In this document: positions 8,361 to 16,659 of the stretch, piece after piece
Layout of the letters: every line of letters begins with the position of its first letter
How positions within the stretch are numbered: position 1 is the first letter of the stretch
NCBI GenBank assembly: GCA_947467145.1
Contig: CANIGJ010000016.1
Coordinates: 33,508 to 97,507 of the forward strand
Length of the DNA: 64,000 bases
Direction of reading: 5' to 3'
Source: Rhodospirillaceae bacterium
GTDB lineage: Bacteria; Pseudomonadota; Alphaproteobacteria; Rhodospirillales; UBA2165
Made by a program: the position numbers and the translations under genes
Notes under the pieces: generated by a model
Told to the model about the DNA's origin: nothing
The model's input: the letters and a program-made list of their open reading frames with translations, nothing else
Databases searched by the model: none

Positions 8361-10151
8361 ATGCATCTGCTGATCACCCGACCCGGCGACGACGGCGCCC
8401 GGCTTGCCGAGACGCTGCGTCAGATGGGTCACGATCCGATCCTCGAACCGCTCCTGACGATTCGTCATTTTGACGGCCCGGCGCTTGATCTTTCGGGCGC
8501 GCAGGCAATTCTGGCGACGAGTGCGAACGGCGTTCGCGCAATTGCTGACAGAACGCCGGAGCGCATCCTACCTTTGTACGCAGTTGGCGATGCCACTGCG
8601 CGCGCCGCCAAAGAGGCCGGATTTCTCGATGTTTCCAGTGCTGCCGGCGATGTCGAGGCGTTGGCCCGGTTGGTGCGCGAAAAGCTCGATCCGGCCAAAG
8701 GGCCGCTCGTCCATGTCGCCGGATCGGAGGTCGCGGGCGATCTCGCCGGCGATCTGGGTGCTTCTGGGTTCACCGTCCGGCGCGAGGTTCTCTACGAGTC
8801 CGAATCGGCTTATAGCCTGTCACCCTCGACCATCGCCGCCATCAAGGAAGAACGCATCGATGGGGTGCTTGCCTATTCGCCGCGTACCGCCGCGACCCTG
8901 GCCCGGCTCATCCGCAAGGCGCGCCTGGTGCGCGATTGCCGCCGCATCGAATTACTCGGCCTCAGTCAGGCGGTGGCCGACGCCGCCAACGATATCCCCT
9001 GGGCGAACATCCGGATCGCCGCAGAACCGACACAGGAGGCCATGTTGGCGCTCGCCCGTAGCCTGAACGACACCCCGTCCCAATCTCATAATACGGCGCC
9101 TAATATCTCACCGGATCCGGTGCCGCCGAGTTTGCCGCCGCAAGGTAAGCCCGGGATCGGTGCTTTCCGCATCGTCCTGGTGACCCTGTTCGCGGTCATC
9201 GTGCTGGGCATCGCCGCGTATCTGACGCAGCCGCATTGGCGGCCGCAGCTAGCAGCTTATCTGCCGTTCCTGTCGCCCGGCGACTCGGCGCAAATCCGTC
9301 TGGCCGCGCTCGATCGCCGCATCGCGCAGCTCGAAGCGCAGGGCAAGCCGCTCCCCGTACCGGGGACTGATCCGAACGCGCAAGCCGAACGCGAACGCCT
9401 GCTCGCGCGCATCGAAAAATTGGAAGCGACCTTTGAGCAGGTACGCACGACAGCGCTGCAGGGCAGCGCCGCCGATGAAGGTGCTGCGCGCGAAGCGCTG
9501 CGTCAGGTCGGCGATCGGCTGAATTCGGTGGCGAGCGATACCGCCGTGCGCATCGATCGTCTGGCGCGCCAGATCGAAACCATCGAACAATCCAGCCCTC
9601 GCGAAGACGCCGATGCGGTGCGCAATGCGCGTTTGGTTTTCGCCATCGGCCGCTTGCGCGACGCGGTGTTGTCGACTCATCCGTTCCGCATCGAGCTTGC
9701 CGCACTCAAGGCCTTGTCGACCGACGATCCCGGTATCAACCAAGCGCTCGATCGCCTGAGCCCGCATGCCGATGGCGGCGTGCCGACGGCCGACGCATTG
9801 CGCCAACGCTTTCGTCCGTTGGCGAGCGCCATCGTCAATGCCGGGCGGGAACCGGTCAGCGACAGTTGGGTCGACCGATCCATCGCGCGCGTGCTCAGCG
9901 CGATCAATATCCGCCGCACCGACGATCTGACCGGCAGCGACATCGAGGCGATCGTGGCGCGAACCGAGAAGGCGCTGGAACGCAACGACGTAAAACAAGC
10001 AACCACCGAGCTTGCCGGTCTGCCCGATCGTGTGGCGGCGGTTGCCAAGCCGTGGCTCAATGATGCCGAAGCGCATCTCGTGGCCAGCACCGCATTGGTC
10101 GATCTGCAAACGCGCGCCTTCGCCGAGCTCGGCGTGAAACGCGGCAATTGA
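8361..10151 (+). CDS. hemD: fusion of uroporphyrinogen-III synthase (HemD) with a mitofilin/Mic60-like membrane domain
   Basis: One uninterrupted 596-residue frame. Residues 1 to ~235 are HemD: LLITRPGDDGARLAETLRQMGH, ILATSANGVRAI, and VLAYSPRTAATLARLI are family blocks. It cyclises hydroxymethylbilane to uroporphyrinogen III. A Pro/Ser-rich linker (~236-265) leads to a single membrane helix at ~268-288 (RIVLVTLFAVIVLGIAAYL). After that a Gln/Glu/Arg-rich coiled coil (~310-420) and a C-terminal alpha-helical domain match alphaproteobacterial mitofilin, which shapes inner-membrane folds. In many relatives these are separate neighbouring genes. The HemD part would face the cytoplasm and the coiled coil the periplasm. 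Confidence 0.88.
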   Translation: MHLLITRPGDDGARLAETLRQMGHDPILEPLLTIRHFDGPALDLSGAQAILATSANGVRAIADRTPERILPLYAVGDATARAAKEAGFLDVSSAAGDVEALARLVREKLDPAKGPLVHVAGSEVAGDLAGDLGASGFTVRREVLYESESAYSLSPSTIAAIKEERIDGVLAYSPRTAATLARLIRKARLVRDCRRIELLGLSQAVADAANDIPWANIRIAAEPTQEAMLALARSLNDTPSQSHNTAPNISPDPVPPSLPPQGKPGIGAFRIVLVTLFAVIVLGIAAYLTQPHWRPQLAAYLPFLSPGDSAQIRLAALDRRIAQLEAQGKPLPVPGTDPNAQAERERLLARIEKLEATFEQVRTTALQGSAADEGAAREALRQVGDRLNSVASDTAVRIDRLARQIETIEQSSPREDADAVRNARLVFAIGRLRDAVLSTHPFRIELAALKALSTDDPGINQALDRLSPHADGGVPTADALRQRFRPLASAIVNAGREPVSDSWVDRSIARVLSAINIRRTDDLTGSDIEAIVARTEKALERNDVKQATTELAGLPDRVAAVAKPWLNDAEAHLVASTALVDLQTRAFAELGVKRGN

Positions 10152-10161
10152 GCATGACGCC

Positions 10162-11553
10162 GTGATCCGCGCCCTCATCTATCTGATCATCCTCGGCGCA
10201 CTTAGCCTGTTGGCGGCGTCGGTCGCCGACACGCCGGGCGCGGTCACCTTGGATTGGCTCGGCTATCGCATCGAAACGTCGGTGCTCGCACTGTTGATTG
10301 TCATGCTGGGTGCCTCGGTCGCCCTTGCCGGGCTGTGGCGTCTGTGGTCGGCCGTCACGGGCAGTCCTCGTCGCGTGCGGCGCTGGCAGGCCGATCGGCG
10401 TCAGCGCCTCGGCTACAAAGCATTGACCCAGGGCATGGTCGCGGTTGCCGCCGGCGATGCGGTCGAAGCGCGCCGTCTCGCGCGCAAAGCCGAAACTTTA
10501 TTGGGCGAGCCACCACTCACCATGCTGCTGTCGGCGCAGGCCGCGCAATTGTCGGGCGACGAAAAGGCGGCGGGCAAATTCTTCCACGCCATGGCCGAAC
10601 AAAGCGAACCCGAAACGCGCTATCTCGGCCTGCACGGCATGTTGACCCAGGCGATGCATGACGGCGATCAGGAACAAGCGCTCGAGCTGGCCAAACAGGC
10701 GTCCGAGCTGAAACCGAAAACTGAAGAAGTCGCCCAGACCCTGTTCGACCTGCAGGTCAAAACCGGCGATTGGACCGACGCCGAAGACACCGTGAAAAAA
10801 GCGGTGAAGGCGAAACATCTCGACGCCGATGCGGCGAAACGCCGCCGCGCCGTGCTCGCTTTCCAACAAAGCATCGAAGCGCAATCGGAAGGTCGCTTCG
10901 ACGATGCGCTCGATCAAGCCAAGCGCGCGGTGAACCTGTCGTCGGCGTTCGTGCCGGCGGCGGTGCGCTACGCCGATCTGTTGAACGATGCCGGCAAGCG
11001 CCGTCGCGCGGTGTCGGTGATCGAAGAAACCTGGGTGCGTCAGCCGCATCCGCATCTGGCCGCCGCGATGGAGCGCTTGGCCGCCGGCGGCGCCGAAGAT
11101 CGCTTGCATGCCATCGAAAAGCTCGCGGGCTACAATCGCGAACATGAAGAAAGCCATGTTGCCTTGGCGCGCGCCGCACTGGCTGCCAAACGCTGGAGCG
11201 AAGCACGCGAACATCTGGAAAGCCTGGCGCGTACGCATGCGACATCCCGCGTCGCGCGCCTGATGGCGGAATTGGAAGAAGGCGAAAAGAACGATACCGA
11301 GGCCTCGCGCGCCTGGCTCAAGCGCGCCACCACGGCCGAGCCCGACGCCGCCTGGGTGTGCGATCATTGCGGCAATGTGGTTGCCGATTGGGAACCGGTC
11401 TGTGGCCGCTGCGAAACCTTCGATGGTTTCTTCTGGATGCCGCCGCCGCGCGTCACGCATTTCACGCCGGCCGATGCGCCGAAGGCAGGCCCAGAAATTG
11501 ACGGTGCAATTGATAGTGCTGATGGCGACGGCCTGCCCAAAGGCGGCGCATAG
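10162..11553 (+). CDS. hemY: HemY-like inner-membrane TPR protein with C-terminal zinc ribbon
   Basis: 463 residues from a GTG start, 10 bases after hemD-mitofilin. Two N-terminal membrane helices (residues ~2-22 and ~40-62) form the HemY_N domain. TPR helices fill residues ~85-380. At ~400-417 there is CDHCGNVVADWEPVCGRC, a four-cysteine rubredoxin-like ribbon, followed by FDGFFWMPPP. HemY is found beside haem genes in proteobacteria, but the name is historical: it is not the protoporphyrinogen oxidase of Gram-positives and the exact role is unknown. The TPRs and ribbon resemble LapB, suggesting a protein-interaction scaffold. Confidence 0.9.
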   Translation: MIRALIYLIILGALSLLAASVADTPGAVTLDWLGYRIETSVLALLIVMLGASVALAGLWRLWSAVTGSPRRVRRWQADRRQRLGYKALTQGMVAVAAGDAVEARRLARKAETLLGEPPLTMLLSAQAAQLSGDEKAAGKFFHAMAEQSEPETRYLGLHGMLTQAMHDGDQEQALELAKQASELKPKTEEVAQTLFDLQVKTGDWTDAEDTVKKAVKAKHLDADAAKRRRAVLAFQQSIEAQSEGRFDDALDQAKRAVNLSSAFVPAAVRYADLLNDAGKRRRAVSVIEETWVRQPHPHLAAAMERLAAGGAEDRLHAIEKLAGYNREHEESHVALARAALAAKRWSEAREHLESLARTHATSRVARLMAELEEGEKNDTEASRAWLKRATTAEPDAAWVCDHCGNVVADWEPVCGRCETFDGFFWMPPPRVTHFTPADAPKAGPEIDGAIDSADGDGLPKGGA

Positions 11554-11566
11554 TGACGCTGCGCTA

Positions 11567-13033
11567 ATGAACCGTGCGGAGGAGAAAACCGCGTTCGATG
11601 CGGCGCTCCGCGATCATCAAGCCGGCAATCTGCCTGCGGCCATCGCCGCCTATCGCGGCATCCTCGATCGCGATCCCGAAATGCCCGATGTCTGGCATCT
11701 GCTGGGCGTGGCGCTGCATCAAACCGGCAATTCCACGGTCGCGCGCCAGATGATCGAAACCGCCATCGCGCTCAACGATGGCGTGGCCGATTATCACAAT
11801 AATCTCGGCATGATTCTGGTCGCACTTGGCGAACGCGCGGCGGCCGAACATACGCTGCGTCAGGCTATCCGTATCGCGCCGACCGGCGGCAAGGCGCTCG
11901 CCAATCTCGCCGGACTGTTGCGCACGCGTGGGGCGCTCGACGAAGCCTTCGATCTGTCGGCGCGCGCGGTGGCGATGGCGCCAGGCGATGCCGAGGTACA
12001 GAACAATCTCGGCAATGTGCTGAAGGATGTCGCGCGGCTCGACGATGCGCTGGCCGCCTACGATCGTGCGATTGCCTTGCGCGGCGATTTTGCGCTGGCG
12101 CATTGGAACCGCGCACTGGCCTTGCTCACCTTGGGGCGCTACCCCGAAGGCTTCGCCGAGCTGGCCTGGCGTTGGCGGTGGGGCGGCTTTCCGGCGAAAC
12201 CGCGCACCTATCCGGCGCCCTTGTGGAACGGCGGTGATATTCATGGCCGCACGTTGTTCATCTATCCCGAACAGGGCCTCGGCGACACGATCCAGTTCGT
12301 GCGCTATGCAGCCCTCGCGCAGGCGTGCGGCGCGCGCGTGATCGTCGAGGCGCCGGCCGATCTCGCCCCGCTCATCGAACGCGCGAACATTGCCGACATC
12401 GTGACGACGGACGACGCTACCGCCATCGTCGAGGGCTTCGATTTTCACGCGCCGCTGCTCGATCTGCCGCATCGCTTCGCGGTCAGCCTCGATGTGGTTC
12501 TGGCGCCACCGTCCTATCTCGTCGCCGATCCGGCGCGCATCGCCGAATTGCGTGTGGCCACGCCGGGCGCCGGTGGTCTTCGCGTCGGCATCAATTGGTC
12601 GGGCAATCCCAACTCGCCGGTCGAACGTTTCCGCAGTCTGCCGCTCGATGCGCTGGCACCCTTTGCCGACCTCACAGGTGTCGATTGGATCAGCCTGCAG
12701 CGTGGTCCGGGCGGCGATGCGTTGCCGCGCCCCTTGGGGCTGACGGTGATTGAAACCGGCGAAGGCCTGCTCGGCGATACGGCGGCGCTGATTGCCGGGC
12801 TCGATCTGGTGGTGACCACCGATACGGCGGTCGCCCATCTGGCGGGTGCCTTAGGCGTGCCGACCTTCGTCATGCTGCATCAGGCGCCCGATTGGCGTTG
12901 GCTTTTGGCGCGCTCCGACAGCCCCTGGTACCCCTCCATCCGCCTGTTCCGCCAAGGAAAACCGGGCGATTGGCCCCCCGTGATCGCCGCCGTTGCCGAC
13001 GCGGTTGATAAAATGCGGGCGGAGCGCGTATAA
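11567..13033 (+). CDS. TPR repeat protein fused to a heptosyltransferase-like (GT9/GT41-like) domain
   Basis: 488 residues from ATG at 11567. The open frame extends further upstream, but that part overlaps hemY. Residues ~10-165 hold about four TPR units (such as DVWHLLGVALHQTGN, EVQNNLGNVLKDVARLDDALAAYDRAI). From ~220 comes a glycosyltransferase fold with IYPEQGLGDTIQFVRYAALA, GINWSGNPN and TTDTAVAHLAGALGVPTFVML, which match the nucleotide-sugar site of ADP-heptose transferases. Acceptor unknown. It follows hemY by 13 bases and could be in the same transcript. Confidence 0.87.
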   Translation: MNRAEEKTAFDAALRDHQAGNLPAAIAAYRGILDRDPEMPDVWHLLGVALHQTGNSTVARQMIETAIALNDGVADYHNNLGMILVALGERAAAEHTLRQAIRIAPTGGKALANLAGLLRTRGALDEAFDLSARAVAMAPGDAEVQNNLGNVLKDVARLDDALAAYDRAIALRGDFALAHWNRALALLTLGRYPEGFAELAWRWRWGGFPAKPRTYPAPLWNGGDIHGRTLFIYPEQGLGDTIQFVRYAALAQACGARVIVEAPADLAPLIERANIADIVTTDDATAIVEGFDFHAPLLDLPHRFAVSLDVVLAPPSYLVADPARIAELRVATPGAGGLRVGINWSGNPNSPVERFRSLPLDALAPFADLTGVDWISLQRGPGGDALPRPLGLTVIETGEGLLGDTAALIAGLDLVVTTDTAVAHLAGALGVPTFVMLHQAPDWRWLLARSDSPWYPSIRLFRQGKPGDWPPVIAAVADAVDKMRAERV

Positions 13034-13078
13034 AGGCGCCGCAACCGGCGGATACCGCCGGGTTTGTCTCGTTTTTGG

Positions 13079-13154
13079 GCCGCCTTAGCTCAGTCGGTAG
13101 AGCATCGCATTCGTAATGCGGGGGTCGCGTGTTCGAGTCACGCAGGCGGCACCA
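13079..13154 (+). tRNA. tRNA-Thr (anticodon CGU)
   Basis: A 76-nt cloverleaf. The acceptor stem is GCCGCCT/AGGCGGC, the D arm GCTC...GAGC, and the anticodon stem TCGCA/TGCGG with loop TTCGTAA gives anticodon CGT (codon ACG). The T arm is GCGTG-TTCGAGT-CACGC. The 3' CCA is encoded at 13152-13154. It sits alone between the glycosyltransferase and the convergent TAXI receptor gene. No integrase or att-like duplication is seen next to it. Confidence 0.97.
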
Positions 13155-13170
13155 TCTTCCCCTCGATCCA

Positions 13171-14148
13171 TCATTTTATCCAACCGCGCTCGCGGTAGAA
13201 GCGCAGCGCGCCGGGATGGGCGGGTGCGCTCGGGCCGATGTCGGCCATGTGATCGACCGACAGCATGGCGAACAGCGGATGCAGGCGGCGGAAATCGTCG
13301 AAGTTATCGAAGACGCTCTTGGTAATGTCGAAAGCCAGGGCATCGGACAGGCGCGTCGTCGCCACGACCACGGCGCGAACGCCCATGGTTTGCACATCTG
13401 TCGGATTGTCGAGGTAGGTTCCGCCCGCAATGACGGCGCGCTCATATTCCAGATGGCTCGCCAACACCGCATCGATCGGCGGGCCGCTGACATCGAGCAG
13501 CACGCCGCGGCACATGCGCACGACATCCGCGATCAAGCCATTCGGATGGCCGACCGAATAGACAATGGCATCGAGTTCATTGGCGCAGAGCGCACGATGC
13601 TGTTCGGCCGCCGAGAATTCATGGACCGCTGCGAAATCCTTCGGCGTCACGCCGAGCGCGGTCATAATGCGCGCCATGCCGAGCTGTTCGCCCGATCCCG
13701 GGCTGCCCATATTGATGCGTTTGCCGCGCAGGCCGGCGACATTGCGGATGCCGAGTTCGCGCCGCGCCACGATGGTGAAGGCGTCGGCGTGCCCGGTGAA
13801 CAGAACGCGCAAGTTCGTGTCCGGTCCGCGCAACGCGAACGGCCCTTGGCCCGCGACCGCGTCGGCCAGCACGTCCGACGGCACGATGGCGATATCGATC
13901 CGCTTGTTGCGCAGCGCGTCGAGATTGGCGATGGGACCGGCCGCGACCTCGGCCACGCAGCGCCGTTCGCCCTGCGCCGCATCGAGATTGAACAGACGAC
14001 AGACCGAACCGCCCAAGGGATAATAGGTGCCGCTCGGCGTTCCGGTGCCGATAACCACATCGGGCCGCACGATCGGGTTCGCACATCCGGATAGGGCTAA
14101 AGCGACAAGTCCGGCCAAGATCGCGTGTCGGTCAGCTGACCAGCGCAT
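13171..14148 (-). CDS. TAXI family TRAP-type solute receptor, lipoprotein
   Basis: 325 residues. The N-terminus has a lipobox (LALSGC), so this is a membrane-anchored receptor. The mature part starts with VVIGTGTPSGTYYPLGGSVC, the hallmark of the TAXI subfamily, and includes INMGSPGSGEQLGMARI. TAXI receptors deliver organic acids such as glutamate or 2-oxoglutarate to fused DctQM permeases. No permease is encoded nearby, so it works with a distant system or as a sensor. Its start overlaps the 3' end of the upstream DUF6134-like gene by 17 bases, implying one transcript. Confidence 0.88.
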   Translation of the reverse strand: MRWSADRHAILAGLVALALSGCANPIVRPDVVIGTGTPSGTYYPLGGSVCRLFNLDAAQGERRCVAEVAAGPIANLDALRNKRIDIAIVPSDVLADAVAGQGPFALRGPDTNLRVLFTGHADAFTIVARRELGIRNVAGLRGKRINMGSPGSGEQLGMARIMTALGVTPKDFAAVHEFSAAEQHRALCANELDAIVYSVGHPNGLIADVVRMCRGVLLDVSGPPIDAVLASHLEYERAVIAGGTYLDNPTDVQTMGVRAVVVATTRLSDALAFDITKSVFDNFDDFRRLHPLFAMLSVDHMADIGPSAPAHPGALRFYRERGWIK

Positions 14149-14824
14149 ATTCGAGAATCTCCCCTTGCCGTTCGATGAAGCCTTTCACCCAACGGCCGTC
14201 CGTGTCGTAAAAGATGCTGCCCGCGTAATGCGGCGTGATGATGTGATGGCGGGTGGCGCGGATGCGGCCCGACGGTGTGTCGACGAGTTCTTCGCCGATC
14301 CGCTTGGCGACCATGCCGACTTCGCTGCCGTGCTGCACATCGATCAGCTTGCTCTCGCCGATGAGCTTGCTGTTCCACAAGGTATTCGATGTCAGCAGAT
14401 TGGCCGGCGCCAGGAAGGGTCCGTCCGCGCCGAGGATGCGAAAGCCTTCGGCGGCCGCGTAGCCTGAAACCGTCAGGGCGACGCCGTCGTCGTTCGTCGT
14501 GCTTTGGACCGAAATCAAGCGTCCGGCTTCCCAGATTTCCTCGGCGTCGTGTTTCAACCGAAACGCGGTGAAGAACAGGACTTTGACGGTGATGTCGATA
14601 TGTGTGACGACCGATAGGCGCGTACCGTCGGTGCGGAAGATGACGCTATGTTCGCCGACCTTGGTGTCGCGATGCGAGGCGCGGAAGCGGATATTGGCAG
14701 GTGGGGCGGCTTCGGTGGCGCGCGCGGGAAACGCGCCGAGCAGCGGCAGCAGGCTTGCGCCCGCTGCCAGGCCCAGAAAGCGCCGCCGGGTCACATTGTG
14801 AATGCTGTCTGCGGCATCCGTCAT
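14132..14824 (-). CDS. DUF6134-like exported protein with Tat signal
   Basis: 230 residues. N-terminal TRRRFLGLAAGASLLPLLGA is a twin-arginine signal. The mature part (FRASHRDTKVGEHSVIFRTDG ... GYVA-type beta strands ... HYAGSIFYDTDGRWVKGF) resembles DUF6134/DUF3108-type beta-rich periplasmic proteins; the family assignment is from memory of the motif pattern. No catalytic residues can be named. It overlaps the TAXI receptor gene downstream and lies 13 bases after the BON lipoprotein gene, so these three probably form a small envelope operon. Confidence 0.72.
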   Translation of the reverse strand: MTDAADSIHNVTRRRFLGLAAGASLLPLLGAFPARATEAAPPANIRFRASHRDTKVGEHSVIFRTDGTRLSVVTHIDITVKVLFFTAFRLKHDAEEIWEAGRLISVQSTTNDDGVALTVSGYAAAEGFRILGADGPFLAPANLLTSNTLWNSKLIGESKLIDVQHGSEVGMVAKRIGEELVDTPSGRIRATRHHIITPHYAGSIFYDTDGRWVKGFIERQGEILEYALVS

Positions 14825-14837
14825 GTGACGGACGCCG

Positions 14838-15152
14838 TTATTTGACGATTAGATTGTTGCGCACCGACTGCACGCCGGGAACGTTGCGCGCCAATTCGCC
14901 CGCGCGCAGCGCTTTTTGGTTCGTGTCGACGAAGCCGCTCAGCTGAACGACATTCTTCATCGTTTCGACGCCGACTTCGGATGCCTTCAAGGTCGGATCG
15001 TTCACGATTTCGGCGAGGACACGGCTGGTGATCGCCGTATCGTCGACATAGTTGCCGGCTGTTTCGCGGCCGGAGATGGCGTCGCAGGCCGACAGTGATC
15101 CTGCGAGGACCAGCATGGCGGCGAGCGTCTTGAAGCGATTGTGGTTCGTCAT
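14838..15152 (-). CDS. BON-domain lipoprotein
   Basis: 104 residues. The lipobox LSAC at ~20-23 marks a lipoprotein. The rest is one BON domain: DDTAITSRVLAEIVNDPTLK, VGVETMKNVVQLSGFVDT and ARNVPGVQSVRNNLIVK. BON domains bind phospholipid and occur in OsmY and DolP, which protect the envelope. It shares a minus-strand run with the glycine-zipper lipoprotein upstream (61 bases) and the DUF6134-like gene downstream. Confidence 0.9.
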   Translation of the reverse strand: MTNHNRFKTLAAMLVLAGSLSACDAISGRETAGNYVDDTAITSRVLAEIVNDPTLKASEVGVETMKNVVQLSGFVDTNQKALRAGELARNVPGVQSVRNNLIVK

Positions 15153-15213
15153 GGTCGAAGTCTTTCAAAGTAAAAAGAAGTTGCGGCCGGCATTGCTGCC
15201 GGCCGCTGCTGGA

Positions 15214-15456
15214 TTATTTCCAGGCCGGCTTGCCGAGATCGATCTGGTCCTTGTCGGTGAGCGCACCTGCGCCCGCGCCGAGCGCGCCGCCGATCAATGC
15301 ACCCGTCAGCGGATCGCCGAGGAGAAGGCCGCCGACGGCGCCCGCGCCCTCGCCGATGCCCGCACCCGACAGGGCGCGATCCGATTTGGTGTTGCCGCAC
15401 GCACTCAAGGAGAACAGTGCGATGGCGGCCAGCATGGAGATGGAAATGAGTTTCAT
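15214..15456 (-). CDS. small glycine-zipper lipoprotein
   Basis: 80 residues from the ATG at 15456; a longer frame upstream lacks a signal sequence. The signal ends in a lipobox LSAC. The mature part is a glycine zipper: GAGIGEGAGAVGG, GGALGAGAGALT. Such proteins (OsmB/SlyB-like) insert in the outer membrane or its periplasmic face and are often stress-induced. Function here is inferred only from composition. It is the first gene of the minus-strand envelope run and the intergenic region upstream is long. Confidence 0.8.
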   Translation of the reverse strand: MKLISISMLAAIALFSLSACGNTKSDRALSGAGIGEGAGAVGGLLLGDPLTGALIGGALGAGAGALTDKDQIDLGKPAWK

Positions 15457-15839
15457 AGTAATTCCCGATTCGGGTTGTCGTGTCGTACGTCGATGGCAAA
15501 TGCCATGAGCGTGTCGTGAGGCGCGCATGCGGGTGCACGGCGCCGTCATGGGCGTCATGGATGCAAACCGCGAAGGCGTCTGTATGAGAGCGCAGTGCGC
15601 GCGGATCGGTTTGTCGGCACGGCGGCGATCGATTTTTCGATCTCCGCATGGCGACCCCGATCATGGAACCGGTTTCAGTACGGGTTGTAACTCGCCCTGG
15701 ATCTGGTTTGGAACGTACAATTCACAAGGGCGATGAGCTGTTATATGCCCGATTAGACTGTGCGCCGAGTGTCAAATAAGGGCGCGTCGCGCGCGGCCCG
15801 CTCAGCCGGAATTGTCCGGCCGAGCGGGCCGCCGATGCG
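15457..15839. other. 383-base intergenic region without a convincing gene
   Basis: It separates the glycine-zipper gene (reading away, minus strand) from the 3' end of the GDT1-type exporter (also minus strand). I see a perfect hairpin GATCGA-TTTT-TCGATC at 15627-15642 and the longer hairpin listed separately at 15794-15831. The promoter of the envelope lipoprotein operon should be here. Short open frames in it have no ribosome-binding site and no recognisable composition. Confidence 0.5.
15794..15831 (-). terminator. strong hairpin just downstream of the manganese exporter gene
   Basis: Outer arms CGGCCCGCTC / GAGCGGGCCG and inner arms GCCGGA / TCCGGC around an ATTG loop make a nearly continuous 16-bp stem. 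It starts 8 bases after the exporter stop codon. There is no T-run directly after it on the minus strand, so it may be a terminator needing help or an mRNA 3'-end stabiliser. Confidence 0.5.
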
Positions 15840-16457
15840 TCAGCTTCCGAGCCACCCCGCCGTTTGTGCCAGCAGCCAGACACCGATGACGAAGAACAGC
15901 GCCGCTGCGATCATGTGCACGACGCGGAGCGGGATGCGCTTCACCAACTCGTTGCCGAGATACACCGCCGGTACGTTGGCCAGCATCATGCCGAGTGTCG
16001 TGCCGACGGTGACCATCACGACCTCGTGAAAACGCGCACCCAGCGCGATGGTCGCGATCTGCGTCTTGTCGCCCATCTCGACAATGAAGAACGCAAAAAG
16101 TGTCGTGAGGAAAGCACCGTAGGCGGCGGGCTTGTCGTTGATATCGTCGAGCTTGTCCGGGATCAGGGTCCAGGCCGCCATGGCGATGAACGAGACCGCG
16201 ACCAGATAGCGGAACCATTCGCCGTCCAGGAACGAGGCGACCTGCGATCCGATCAGGGCGGCCAGGAAATGATTGGCGATGGTGGCAACGAAAATGCCGG
16301 CGACGATGGGCAGCGGCTGCTTGAACCGGGTCGCCAGCACGATGGCCAACAATTGGGTTTTGTCGCCCATTTCGGCGAGGGCGACGATGATTGTGGAGGT
16401 GAGTAGGGCTTCCAAGGTGTGTACTCCGAGCCGGGCGATCCACGATTCCGATGACAT
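15840..16457 (-). CDS. TMEM165/GDT1 family cation (manganese) exporter
   Basis: 205 residues from the ATG at 16457, chosen because GGGAGGAGCG precedes it and longer frames run into the riboswitch. Six predicted helices and two copies of the signature E-x-G-D-K-T: ALAEMGDKTQLLAI near residue 29 and FIVEMGDKTQIATI near residue 129. Family members move Mn2+ or Ca2+ against protons; bacterial MneA exports manganese. The yybP-ykoY element directly upstream supports manganese export as the function. Confidence 0.93.
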   Translation of the reverse strand: MSSESWIARLGVHTLEALLTSTIIVALAEMGDKTQLLAIVLATRFKQPLPIVAGIFVATIANHFLAALIGSQVASFLDGEWFRYLVAVSFIAMAAWTLIPDKLDDINDKPAAYGAFLTTLFAFFIVEMGDKTQIATIALGARFHEVVMVTVGTTLGMMLANVPAVYLGNELVKRIPLRVVHMIAAALFFVIGVWLLAQTAGWLGS

Positions 16458-16491
16458 CGCTCCTCCCGCCCGGCTAAGGCGAAGGTGCAAT

Positions 16492-16613
16492 GTCATTGGT
16501 CTCGTCTGAACGCCAGAGCATGCTCCGGCACGTTCCAACCGCGCCACGGCCTCTCGACCGAGTATGTTGACGCGGAGCCCGCCCTTAAGGCGGCTGACTA
16601 CTCCCCAGATGAC
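16492..16613 (-). promoter_or_regulatory. yybP-ykoY manganese riboswitch
   Basis: On the minus strand the leader has the conserved blocks of this class in order: TGGGGAGTAG, GTCAACATACTCGG and ACGAGACC. P1 closes as GTCAT(C)TGG with CCAATGAC, eight pairs with one bulge, giving the boundaries 16613 to 16492. The aptamer ends 34 bases before the exporter start codon. In this class Mn2+ binding between the two loop motifs turns expression on. The short distance to the Shine-Dalgarno sequence suggests control of translation, but this is inference. Confidence 0.88.
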
Positions 16614-16659
16614 GGGGCGAAGCTAAGGCTAGAGCCTGGGATTTTCAAGCCTGGATGAA

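Noticed and set aside
13079..13154. Integration site at tRNA-Thr
   Set aside because: No integrase gene and no duplicated 3' tRNA end were seen near it; the flanking genes are ordinary.
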